Source: an uncultured Bacilli bacterium (GTDB taxonomy: Bacteria; Bacillota_I; Bacilli_A; RFN20; CAG-449). From it: a stretch of 64,000 nt of DNA. The notes beneath the pieces are model-generated. The model did no database searches. It was not told where the DNA came from and was given only the letters and a program-made list of their open reading frames with translations. The translations under genes and the position numbers were made by a program. Positions 7,637-15,917 of this stretch are shown piece after piece; within the stretch, counting starts at the first letter, position 1, and each line of letters opens with the position of its first letter. Where the stretch lies: assembly GCA_944332075.1 (NCBI GenBank), contig CALVJL010000003.1:1-64000 (forward strand), read 5' to 3'.

Positions 7637-8272
7637 CTATCTATCAAGCAGATCATCAGCAAGCTTCAGCAATTGCTTGAGATCTGAAATAGCCAATACT
7701 TTATCTGAAATTGTGCCAAAGCCATATTTAGCGTGAATAAAAACACCATTAGCTTTTTTAGTCTCTATATAATCTTTGTTAGTGTCGCCGACATATAGAT
7801 ATTTATCAAGATGGTATTTATCCTTAACTATTAAGATATTGTCATGCTTATCTTTGTTTGTATCACCGGCACATAAATGACCAGAAAAATATTTTTCAAA
7901 ATGATAGGTTTGAAGATAATTTTCTATATATCCTTTATCACTATTAGAAACGACAAAAAGCAAATATTTTTTTGAAAGAGCTGATAAAACTTCTTCTTCG
8001 TCAGCATATAAAATACCTGGGTTGTGTTTCAAAAAGATTATTTCATCATTGACACATTGTTTAAAAATTTCTAATCCTTTGGAAAGTAATAAATCTGGAA
8101 AAGCAAGGTGTACAGTTTCTTCTGGGGTTAATCCCATATGTGACTTAATATCTAAATATGAAAAACGATAGGGAAGAGCAAGTCTTTCCATCGTCTGATT
8201 CCAGCTATTTTTGATTTGTTCGACGGCATCCCAAAGAGTGCCATCGAGATCAAATAGTATCCCTTTTCTCAT
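7637..8272 (-). CDS. HAD-family phosphatase
   Basis: The 211-residue product starts with MRKGILFDLDGTLWD, the DxDGT nucleophile motif of the haloacid dehalogenase superfamily. Motif II Ser is in VVSNSDKG, motif III Lys in GDTNKDKHDN, and motif IV acids in YVGDTNKD; an alpha-helical cap lies between residues 15 and 85. It resembles phosphoglycolate phosphatase-like enzymes, but the substrate is unknown. An in-frame ATG four codons upstream is possible; neither start has a clear ribosome binding site. It leads the minus-strand HAD-MFS-GDPD group. Confidence 0.85.
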   Translation of the reverse strand: MRKGILFDLDGTLWDAVEQIKNSWNQTMERLALPYRFSYLDIKSHMGLTPEETVHLAFPDLLLSKGLEIFKQCVNDEIIFLKHNPGILYADEEEVLSALSKKYLLFVVSNSDKGYIENYLQTYHFEKYFSGHLCAGDTNKDKHDNILIVKDKYHLDKYLYVGDTNKDYIETKKANGVFIHAKYGFGTISDKVLAISDLKQLLKLADDLLDR

Positions 8273-8329
8273 GATTATTATCATTATATCACTAGAAAAA
8301 AGAATTATTAATATACGACTTTAAAAAAC

Positions 8330-8358
8330 TTGCTATAAAGTTGTAAATAAGTGTGATA
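8330..8358 (+). promoter_or_regulatory. Possible promoter for the TIR gene
   Basis: TTGCTA at 8330 and a GTGATA/TGATAA-like -10 region at about 8353-8358 are 17 bases apart. A start about 7 bases after this would put the transcript end almost at the ATG at 8369, and no ribosome binding site is visible, so the mRNA may be leaderless. Confidence 0.3.
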
Positions 8359-8368
8359 AATTAATGGT

Positions 8369-11300
8369 ATGGGATCAATATTTATATCGTATTGTCATAG
8401 GGATGCAGATAAAGTTCTTCCTTTTTGTGAGTTGTTAAGAAAAAGGAATTATTTATGCTGGTTTGATAAGAAAAATATTGATGATGGAGATTTCTGGGAC
8501 GAACATATCAAAACTGCAATTGCTTCTTGCCGAGTATTTATTGCTTTTTTATCAAACGAATATAATAATTCAATTTATTGTCGCGAAGAATTTGCCCGCG
8601 CAAAAAGAAATGATCACTGTAAAATTTTCGTTGTCACAATCGGTAATGTCTTAAATAATCTTAATATCTTGGAGGAATATTCAGCCTATCAAGTGATTAC
8701 TTTGGAAGGTGAAGGTTTTGATCAAAATCTTTTAAATAGATTATCAGTGAGAGATGAATTTGATGAATGTCGTTTAGTTGCTACAAAAAGAAAAGTTGAT
8801 ATTGATAAATGTAAAACTTTTATAACATTTCTTGGGCAAAATAAGGAAAGAAATTTATTGAATTATCTAAAAATATTTCTGCAAGTTTTGCTAAAAATTA
8901 ATGATTTTAATTGTGAAGGAAAATATTTAAATAAACAGAGCGATTTTTCATCATTAGTAATTGATGACGCTTTTTCGTCAGATCCAGAGGCTTTCTTCAT
9001 CAACGATAATGATTTTAGTAATAATCTTGAAGACATGTGTTTTCAAAATAATTTCATAAAAAATGTTTATCTCAATTTATTTACATTATTTCAAAATCCT
9101 TTTTCCCAGAATATCAAACTTAATAAAATCTGTTTGAGTAATGCTTTTGCTGATTACTTAGAAAAAAATTATTTGCGACGTGACAATTTTAATAGCAAAC
9201 CAGTTAGTCATTTTATTAAGGAAACTTTTAAGTATTTTGAATATGAAATAAATAATTTATTTTCTGCCGATGAATTATTAGATAATTTAATTCAGAGAGT
9301 AGCAAGTATATATAGTGCTTATGCAACTTTTATTAATATTCTCAAGAGAATTAATCTTGAAACATCATTTGTTGATTCAAGTGTTAGCAGACAATGTTTT
9401 GATGTTTTAAAAATTTATTACAAATGTTTTTATTTAGACAAGAAAATTATTAGTGAATGCCTACCGGATTTGAAAGATGAAGGAAGCGGAAAAATTTTAA
9501 GTGAAAACTCTTTGGGTGAAAATTATTTCAGAAATGGTAATTTTTATTTATACGGAAATTATGGCTGCGGAGCATCATGTCTTTTGATTTCACTTTTTCT
9601 TAAATCTTCTGACATACTCTATTTGGATTTAAGCAAAATAGTCGAGTATGCTGAATGCGAAGATAATTTAATAAAACATTCGTTTACTTTAACGTATAAA
9701 AATACATTGGGTCTTAGCTATGCCCCATTAAGTAATTACTCTTTTTATCATTCGCGCGTCACATTAATCCTTGATAACTTTGATTATTTGAATTCTGAAA
9801 ATAAAAAGAAAATTTTAAAAGAACTAGAGGATTTAAATGATAGCTTTAATATTTGTTTTTATTCACGCAAGAGAAATATTGATAATAAAGTATATCTTGA
9901 TAATCAAACGAGTAATGTTTTTCAAAAATTTTCATATCTTGAAGTCTTGCCATTAGATTCTAAAAAGATTTTGACATATTTAGAAAAATGTAATACTGAT
10001 CTCGACTTAATTAGCCAATTAAAAAATAATAGTAATCAATCTTTTTTTGAATTTTTCAATTCTTTTTCAAAATTAAATATTTTTATTTCACTGAATCAAG
10101 ATAATGGTATTTCTGATGAAGACGAAACTTTAATTTCGCCAATTAAGATGTACCAATTGTTCTTTGATAGTAAAGAAGATTTTTCTTTATCAAAAAATAT
10201 CAGCACATTGTTTGAAAACGATCTCGCGGATATTGAAGATATTATCACATCAGCTGTTCAAGATGAAATTAGAAGAATTGAGCAAATAGCTTTTTATGGT
10301 AATTATGATGAACTAACAAAAAAACGTTTTAGAAATCTTTTTGTTAAATACAATGTTTTATATGAAAAGGATGGAAAATATTATATTGTCGATGATTTAA
10401 AAGTTTATTTTAAAGCGAGCTATTTAAGTCATCAAATTAAAGAAAGCATCACTAATTATGATTTTGAAAATCTTGAAAAGATGTTAATGCCATTTGCAAA
10501 CCAGTATCAAGTTTTAGAATACTTATCTGAAATGAAACTTTTTGATGATGATTTTTATTTTACGCTAAGTCAAACGCAAGAAGATAAATTTGTGCATTTA
10601 AAAGAGATAATTTATAAAATAGCCCTATATAACGATGAAGAAGAAGTACTTAGATTAATGAGTTTAATATCACTTCCCGAAATTTCCGAACATGCTTTTC
10701 TTAATTGTGAAAATTTAGAAATTGTTTATTTGCCAAATAATTTAAAAAAGATTGGTCACGCGGCTTTTGCTAATATGTCGCGATTAAAAAAATTAGTGTT
10801 ATCTTCATTAAGCGAAGAACTAATTATATCAGCTTTTGCTGCCGTTAACTGTCAAAATCTTAAAACGATTATTCTCGGTGATAATTATAAAAAGTACCAT
10901 CACCCATTGTTCTTTAATCTAAAAAATTTGAAGAAAATTATTGTGTCTGAAAATAATTCATTCTTCACCTCTTTATTAGATGATAAAGTTTTATATTCTT
11001 TTGATGGCAAGATTTTATATATCGCTGCAAATTCATTACAAGGTGAAGTTATTCTTCCAGAAACTACAGAAGTTATCACTGAACATTCGCTTGCATATTT
11101 AGATAAAATTACCAAATTAAAAATAAATAAGAATTGTATATCTATTTCTAGTGATTTTACTGATTTCGATATGATGCTCACTGAATATGAAGTAGATTCA
11201 AAAAATCCTCTTTTCTTCACTTCTTCCGGTGTTCTTTATAAAAAAGATGACAAGCTTACACTTTTTAGATTACCACCTGGTTATTTTGGTGATGTAAAAA

Positions 11301-12004
11301 TTTCTGATGATGTGAAAGTCATTGGCGGAGATTCTCTTTCGACTTGTCAAAAAGTTAAAAAAATCATTTTAAATCGCGGATTAGAAAAAATTGGTAGCTA
11401 TGCATTTGCAGATATTTATAATCTTGAAGAAGTTGATTTTACATCATCTGATATCAGAAAAATTCAGTTAGGAAATTATTTATTTTTATCAAGCAATGAT
11501 GATGTCAAAATTATTATAAAATCCTTTGATGAAATAAAAAGTTTAAATCTCAAGCAGTTCAATAGCGTTTATAATCAAAACAATATTCACTCTATTGAAT
11601 ATCGCTTCGTCGAACCGCAAAAAATTGATATTGGATTCTTAGAAAAAAACTTTGAGATAATTTCAAATCCGAAGAATGAAAAAGAATATGCTCGAGTTGT
11701 TTTATTAAGAAATACTAAACAGTTTAGAGATGTTATTAGTATCAAAGATACAAATTATAACATTCTTTTAATTGGATTAGCTGAATATAATCTGATTAAT
11801 TGCAAAAGCCATGATGAAATCATAAAATATCTTGATGATTTAATTATAAATAGTCATATTTCAATGATGGTATTTTTACGTGATTTACCGATTATTGAAG
11901 AGTTCTTATCCTTTAAAAATCAAATAGCTTTGTTGAGATCTGAAAGAGATTTTTTAAAGGGCTCCACTTTATTAATTGATATGTTCAAGGAGGAAATTAA
12001 ATGA
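8369..12004 (+). CDS. TIR / NACHT-like NTPase / leucine-rich-repeat protein (bacterial NLR-like)
   Basis: A 1211-residue protein with three recognisable parts. Residues 1-130 are a TIR domain: SIFISYCHRDAD at the start, CWFDKKNIDDGDFW, and SIYCREEF with Glu74 at the position of the NADase catalytic glutamate. Residues about 390-560 resemble a NACHT/STAND NTPase: a P-loop-like GNYGCGAS at 396-403 in which the usual Lys is Ala402, a Walker B VTLILDNFD at 464-472, and an EVLPLDSKKILTYLEK segment like that after sensor 1 in NACHT proteins. Residues about 755-1000 are BspA-type leucine-rich repeats (AFLNCENLEIVYLPNNLKKIG and relatives). The remaining 200 residues are unassigned. By analogy with bacterial TIR and NLR proteins it is a candidate antiphage sensor-effector. 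Its TGA overlaps the next ATG. Confidence 0.82.
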   Translation: MGSIFISYCHRDADKVLPFCELLRKRNYLCWFDKKNIDDGDFWDEHIKTAIASCRVFIAFLSNEYNNSIYCREEFARAKRNDHCKIFVVTIGNVLNNLNILEEYSAYQVITLEGEGFDQNLLNRLSVRDEFDECRLVATKRKVDIDKCKTFITFLGQNKERNLLNYLKIFLQVLLKINDFNCEGKYLNKQSDFSSLVIDDAFSSDPEAFFINDNDFSNNLEDMCFQNNFIKNVYLNLFTLFQNPFSQNIKLNKICLSNAFADYLEKNYLRRDNFNSKPVSHFIKETFKYFEYEINNLFSADELLDNLIQRVASIYSAYATFINILKRINLETSFVDSSVSRQCFDVLKIYYKCFYLDKKIISECLPDLKDEGSGKILSENSLGENYFRNGNFYLYGNYGCGASCLLISLFLKSSDILYLDLSKIVEYAECEDNLIKHSFTLTYKNTLGLSYAPLSNYSFYHSRVTLILDNFDYLNSENKKKILKELEDLNDSFNICFYSRKRNIDNKVYLDNQTSNVFQKFSYLEVLPLDSKKILTYLEKCNTDLDLISQLKNNSNQSFFEFFNSFSKLNIFISLNQDNGISDEDETLISPIKMYQLFFDSKEDFSLSKNISTLFENDLADIEDIITSAVQDEIRRIEQIAFYGNYDELTKKRFRNLFVKYNVLYEKDGKYYIVDDLKVYFKASYLSHQIKESITNYDFENLEKMLMPFANQYQVLEYLSEMKLFDDDFYFTLSQTQEDKFVHLKEIIYKIALYNDEEEVLRLMSLISLPEISEHAFLNCENLEIVYLPNNLKKIGHAAFANMSRLKKLVLSSLSEELIISAFAAVNCQNLKTIILGDNYKKYHHPLFFNLKNLKKIIVSENNSFFTSLLDDKVLYSFDGKILYIAANSLQGEVILPETTEVITEHSLAYLDKITKLKINKNCISISSDFTDFDMMLTEYEVDSKNPLFFTSSGVLYKKDDKLTLFRLPPGYFGDVKISDDVKVIGGDSLSTCQKVKKIILNRGLEKIGSYAFADIYNLEEVDFTSSDIRKIQLGNYLFLSSNDDVKIIIKSFDEIKSLNLKQFNSVYNQNNIHSIEYRFVEPQKIDIGFLEKNFEIISNPKNEKEYARVVLLRNTKQFRDVISIKDTNYNILLIGLAEYNLINCKSHDEIIKYLDDLIINSHISMMVFLRDLPIIEEFLSFKNQIALLRSERDFLKGSTLLIDMFKEEIK

Positions 12005-13107
12005 TTATCAGAAAGGGAAGAATAGGAGAAAATGAGAAAATCGTTTCTTGCGCGAATGCTGCGTTTATCCCGGTTAGATATCCTGGATTTGATTTTCATG
12101 TTAATATGAAAAAAATTTATGATGGTAAAGTTGATTATTCTCCTGAGCATTTTCTTGCAGAAGAAGATAATAAAATAGTCGGTGTCGCCGGTAATATTTT
12201 AACAAAATTTTATTGCCAAGGACATGAGTATTTGACCTCATTCGTTGGTTCTGTCGCTGTGATTCCAGAATATCAAAATCGCTTTATTATGCGAAAGATG
12301 ATGGAGGAGATTGATAGGGAAAACAAAGAAAAAAATGTTGTTTTTTCAGTTCTAACTGGAGATCGAACGCGCTATAACCATTATGGGTATGAAAAAATCG
12401 GATTTGATTATTATCTTACTGTCAATCGCCGGAGAATTAACCAAGAAGATTTAACTTTAAATATTATCGAAATTAAAGAAAATTGTGATCAGATTAAAGA
12501 GGCATTTCATATTTATCTAGAAAATGATTTTTTTAAAACGCGTAAAGAAGATAATTTTTACGATTATTTAATTACTGGCAAGAGAAAAGTATATCTTCTA
12601 AAAATTGAGAATCAGTTAATTGGGTATTTCTCGTTAAATAAGAATCTTCAACAAATTGATGAAATTTATCTTACTGCGATTGATTTATTAAACGCTTCCC
12701 TAAAAAGCATTTTCAATTATTTTGGAAAAGATGAATTGACGTTTGTTATTTCTTCATTAAATAAACCATATTTATTGGTTTTTAATAATTTTGCTGAGAC
12801 AATAGCAATAAAAGATAATCTATTAGTGAAAGTTTATAATTTAAAAGAATTTCTTAAGCTAACTTTTAATCTAAATAAGATAGTTAAAAAGTTTGAAGAT
12901 AAAGAATATATCTATCGAATTGAAGATGAAATCTATAAAATATCAATTAAAAATCAAAATATTGAAATCAGTATTGGCGAATACGCATATCAAAAATATT
13001 ATCCGACGCGCAAAGACTTCTTAAGACATGTTTTTACTTTAGGAAGCATTTATGATGAGAGGGATTTAAGTTTGCTCTTCTCTATTTCCTATGCAGATTT
13101 GTTCTGA
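12001..13107 (+). CDS. GNAT acetyltransferase, Eis-like
   Basis: The 368-residue protein has an N-terminal GNAT domain: a strand FVGSVAVIPEYQNRFIMRKMM for acetyl-CoA binding and SVLTGDRTRYNHYGYEKIGF, a motif common in Eis-type acetyltransferases. The acetyl-CoA loop usually reads Q/RxxGxG/A; here Gly is replaced (QNRFIM), so cofactor affinity may be altered. The C-terminal half resembles the second acetyltransferase-like region and small C-terminal domain of Eis proteins only in length. The ATG overlaps the stop of the TIR-LRR gene (ATGA), with a GGAGG inside that gene's 3' end, so the two proteins are translationally coupled. The substrate is unknown; a role in the same system as the TIR protein is inferred from the coupling. 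Confidence 0.78.
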   Translation: MIIRKGRIGENEKIVSCANAAFIPVRYPGFDFHVNMKKIYDGKVDYSPEHFLAEEDNKIVGVAGNILTKFYCQGHEYLTSFVGSVAVIPEYQNRFIMRKMMEEIDRENKEKNVVFSVLTGDRTRYNHYGYEKIGFDYYLTVNRRRINQEDLTLNIIEIKENCDQIKEAFHIYLENDFFKTRKEDNFYDYLITGKRKVYLLKIENQLIGYFSLNKNLQQIDEIYLTAIDLLNASLKSIFNYFGKDELTFVISSLNKPYLLVFNNFAETIAIKDNLLVKVYNLKEFLKLTFNLNKIVKKFEDKEYIYRIEDEIYKISIKNQNIEISIGEYAYQKYYPTRKDFLRHVFTLGSIYDERDLSLLFSISYADLF

Positions 13108-13695
13108 ACGATATTGTTTAAGAAGACGATAAAACGTTCCCTTAGAAATATTAAGGACTTTTAGGCATTCATTTAAAGCAAGATAGTGATGCTCATAACA
13201 AAATAATAGTTCTTTATAATTGTCTGGAAGTTCTTTTTTAGGCCTTCCAAAGCGAATGCCTTTTTCTTTGGCAATGCGAATTCCTTCGGCCTGCCTCTGA
13301 CGGATATTTTTTCTTTCATTTTCGGCAACAAATGACAATATCTGTAAAACGATGTCACCAATAAACCTGCCAACAAGGTTTTTTTCATCATCACGAGTAT
13401 CTAATAAAGGCATATCGAGTACTAAAATATTCGCGCGAATAGTTTTAGTTATTTTCCTCCATTCATCTAATATCATTTGGTAGTTTCTTCCGAGTCGATC
13501 AATTGATTTGATGATGAGCAAATCTCCTTCTTTGAGCTTTTTGATTAATTTTTGATAATTGTTGCGATTAAAATCTTTTCCTGATTCTTTATCTACATAG
13601 ATATGTCGTGGATTTTGAACATATCTTTTTATTTCTTCAAATTGCCTATCAATATTTTGCTGCCTACTTGAAACGCGAACGTATCCATATCTCAT
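13066..13695 (-). CDS. Small serine recombinase / DNA invertase
   Basis: The start is placed at the ATG at 13695, preceded by AGGTGGTG; an upstream in-frame start adds 20 residues without family similarity. The 209-residue protein begins MRYGYVRVSSRQQNIDRQ with the catalytic Ser in RVSS, has the arginine motif in IKSIDRLGRNY, a long helix at about residues 105-140, and a C-terminal helix-turn-helix (LNECLKVLNISKGTFYRLLK). It is of the resolvase/invertase size class. It converges on the acetyltransferase gene and the 3' ends overlap by 42 bases, which is odd for an independently acquired gene. Its target sites are not evident. Confidence 0.9.
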   Translation of the reverse strand: MRYGYVRVSSRQQNIDRQFEEIKRYVQNPRHIYVDKESGKDFNRNNYQKLIKKLKEGDLLIIKSIDRLGRNYQMILDEWRKITKTIRANILVLDMPLLDTRDDEKNLVGRFIGDIVLQILSFVAENERKNIRQRQAEGIRIAKEKGIRFGRPKKELPDNYKELLFCYEHHYLALNECLKVLNISKGTFYRLLKQYRSEQICIGNREEQT

Positions 13696-13805
13696 TTTGA
13701 AACACCACCTGCCTGTTGACCTTACAAAATTATATACTATGGTGGCAAGTATCAAAAATTATAAGATATTAAACTTAATTTTTATGGTGATTTTTAACTA
13801 AAAAT

Positions 13806-13844
13806 GGTAACAAATGTAACTTTATTTGATATAATTATTGTTAC
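13806..13844 (+). promoter_or_regulatory. Promoter with GTAAC/GTTAC repeats upstream of the methylase-like gene
   Basis: A consensus -10 TATAAT lies at 13830-13835. It is flanked by GGTAAC at 13806, GTAAC at 13816 and an inverted copy GTTAC at 13840, so a regulator binding this dyad would cover the promoter. No good -35 is seen. The region also separates this gene from the divergent recombinase gene. Confidence 0.42.
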
Positions 13845-13879
13845 AAGTGGAGTTGAAAAAGGTATACATTTTTATACTT

Positions 13880-15325
13880 ATGGGGTTTGATGAGGTTAAA
13901 TTAAGCGATAAGATAATTGACAATTATCACTTAGATATAGATAAATTCGGCTTTTCTGAAGTATGGAAAAAGTATCTTTTTATTATCAAAAATGATCCTC
14001 AAACTTTTGTAAATCGTTATTTTCCATTAGAATTAATTGGTTTTATGTATGAAAATGGATATTTATATTCGAAAAGTGGAGATAACAAATTATCTCAATC
14101 ACAATTCACGCCTAATGATGTTTCACAAATCGTGGCTGAGTTAATAATCGATAAGGATATTAAAACTATTGCTGATGTTTGCTGCGGAGATGGAAATTTG
14201 ATTATTAATATCCTAGCAGAGATTAAAAAAATTGATATACATTTATTAAATAATCTTCATGACAAAATCTTCCTTTATGACAATGATTCTCTATCTTTGA
14301 AAGTTGCAGCAGCTAGAATAAAATCTCTTTTTTTCATTAAAATTCCAGAAAAAAATTTAATTCTCGGAGATTTTTTAAATGAGAACATAAAGTTACCTCC
14401 GTATACATATGCTATATGCTATCCACCTTTAGATAATAAAGGTTACAATAAAGACTATTTTTTGTTTTTCTTCGATAAAATTCTAAAGTCGGCTTCTAAA
14501 TTTGTTTTTATTGCTCCTCAAACTATTATTGACGAATATAAATTTTCGAGTTTTAGAAAAAAATTAATGAGTAATTCCTTTGGCGATATTTTTTGTTTTG
14601 ATAATGTCCCTGATGCTCTTTATCCGATTGAAAAAGGAAATTTTGGAGTAAAGACCTGTATTATTAATGGTGAATGTGATTTTTCACATCGTGGATATCG
14701 ACTAACTCACCTAATAAGGTTTAACCGAAAGGAAAGATCAAAAGTTTTGACAACCGATTACCTTCTCTCCTGCTTAGGAACAATTAGACAAGATTTAGTT
14801 AGACCTTTGAAACTTCATAAAAAAGCTGAAAATTTTGTTGTATCATGCTATCAAGAAGATGAAACTTTGGCTTCGCTTTGTTCTGAAAATAAAAACGAAT
14901 TCTGTTTAAGCGTTATTAATTCTGGACGTTATTATCTAGCAGCGTGTAAGCATGAAATTAAAAGAAATGGTGCATTTAAGATATACGCTAAAGACCAGCA
15001 TTCATTTATTATTTTATATTTACTTCTTAATTCTTCTTATTGTTATTTGTTCTTCCGATCAATTGGCAATGGTTCAATACTTTCAAAAAAAGAATTATTA
15101 TCTTATCCTTGCCCAAAAATTGTTTTGACTGATGAATTGCGAACTTTGGCTAGTTTTATGATTAACCAGGAGAATAAATTAATAAAAGCAAAGTTTATTC
15201 AAGGTGAACTACAAGAACATTTAAAGTTCCCTGAGATATATTGCGAATTTCTTGATAATCTGTTATTTGAAAAAAATTTTAAATTTCTTCATAAAAACTA
15301 TGAAATCTCTGATAACAGCAATTAA
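13880..15325 (+). CDS. Solo N6-adenine DNA methylase-like protein with degenerate motif IV
   Basis: The product is about 481 residues from the ATG at 13880; in-frame TTG (13838) and GTG (13847) starts are possible, as none has an ideal ribosome binding site. It has the order of a gamma-class N6 methylase: QFTP near residue 75 (motif X), ADVCCGDGNL at 98-107 (SAM motif I), FLYDNDS (motif II), LGDFLN (motif III). The catalytic NPPY/F position reads CYPPL at 180-184, so the key Asn is Tyr181. The C-terminal 250 residues may be a recognition domain. Either it is catalytically dead or it uses altered chemistry. No restriction subunit is adjacent; the neighbours are a recombinase and the TIR protein. 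Confidence 0.72.
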   Translation: MGFDEVKLSDKIIDNYHLDIDKFGFSEVWKKYLFIIKNDPQTFVNRYFPLELIGFMYENGYLYSKSGDNKLSQSQFTPNDVSQIVAELIIDKDIKTIADVCCGDGNLIINILAEIKKIDIHLLNNLHDKIFLYDNDSLSLKVAAARIKSLFFIKIPEKNLILGDFLNENIKLPPYTYAICYPPLDNKGYNKDYFLFFFDKILKSASKFVFIAPQTIIDEYKFSSFRKKLMSNSFGDIFCFDNVPDALYPIEKGNFGVKTCIINGECDFSHRGYRLTHLIRFNRKERSKVLTTDYLLSCLGTIRQDLVRPLKLHKKAENFVVSCYQEDETLASLCSENKNEFCLSVINSGRYYLAACKHEIKRNGAFKIYAKDQHSFIILYLLLNSSYCYLFFRSIGNGSILSKKELLSYPCPKIVLTDELRTLASFMINQENKLIKAKFIQGELQEHLKFPEIYCEFLDNLLFEKNFKFLHKNYEISDNSN

Positions 15326-15337
15326 AGATTCTTTTGA

Positions 15338-15366
15338 TTGTAAAGCCTTTTCCTATTAGCTATAAT
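15338..15366 (+). promoter_or_regulatory. Sigma-70-type promoter for the cyclophilin gene
   Basis: TTGTAA at 15338-15343 and TATAAT at 15361-15366 are 17 bases apart, 36 bases before the gene's start codon. Confidence 0.65.
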
Positions 15367-15401
15367 CTAAATAATTATTTATTCAATTAGGAGAAATGGA
15401 C

Positions 15402-15905
15402 ATGATCAGAATTACTGTATGCAAATTCGGAGAAATCGATATTGAACTCGATTATCAGAATGCGCCTAACACAGCGGCTAATTTTGCAGAATTAGCTAGA
15501 AATCATTTTTATGATGGTCTAACATTCCACCGCATAATTAAGGGATTTATGATTCAAGGTGGAGATCCGAGAGGAAATGGAACCGGTGGAGCGGATTATA
15601 ATATTCGCGGTGAGTTTAAACTGAATGGTTTTGATAATAAAATCTCTCATAAGCGCGGGGTGATTTCAATGGCTCGAGCAATGGATTTTGATTCAGCGAG
15701 TAGCCAGTTTTTTATCATGCATAAAGATGGTGAGTATTTAGACAATCAATATGCGGCTTTTGGAAAAGTTATCAAAGGTATGGATATTGTTGATCGAATC
15801 GCTAACGTTAAAACTGATCGCTTCGACCGGCCATTAGAAAAAGTCGTGATAGAAAAAATTGAAACTATCGGTGAAGAACCAAGAAATGTTGAAAAGATTA
15901 AGTAG
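15402..15905 (+). CDS. Peptidyl-prolyl cis-trans isomerase, cyclophilin type
   Basis: The ATG at 15402 lies 8 bases after AGGAG; the ATG at 15396 is too close to it. The 167-residue protein is a single cyclophilin domain: FHRIIKGFMIQGGDPRGNGTGG carries the catalytic Arg and the Gln-Gly-Gly loop, and SSQFFIMHKDGEYLDNQYAAFGKV matches the Phe and His positions of the proline pocket. It has no signal peptide, so it folds proteins in the cytosol. It is followed 12 bases later by the CofE-like gene and probably shares its transcript. Confidence 0.93.
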   Translation: MIRITVCKFGEIDIELDYQNAPNTAANFAELARNHFYDGLTFHRIIKGFMIQGGDPRGNGTGGADYNIRGEFKLNGFDNKISHKRGVISMARAMDFDSASSQFFIMHKDGEYLDNQYAAFGKVIKGMDIVDRIANVKTDRFDRPLEKVVIEKIETIGEEPRNVEKIK

Positions 15906-15917
15906 GAGGAAAATAAC

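Noticed and set aside
10650-11500. Repeats in the TIR gene as a CRISPR array
   Set aside because: They are degenerate protein-level leucine-rich repeats in one reading frame, without uniform DNA repeats and spacers. No CRISPR array was seen anywhere in the window.
12002-12004. Mycoplasma genetic code (TGA as Trp)
   Set aside because: TGA ends the TIR gene and aspS at the expected ends of the proteins, so TGA is a stop here.
13696-13755. Longer start for the serine recombinase
   Set aside because: MRYGYVRVSS at 13695 has a good ribosome binding site and matches family N-termini.
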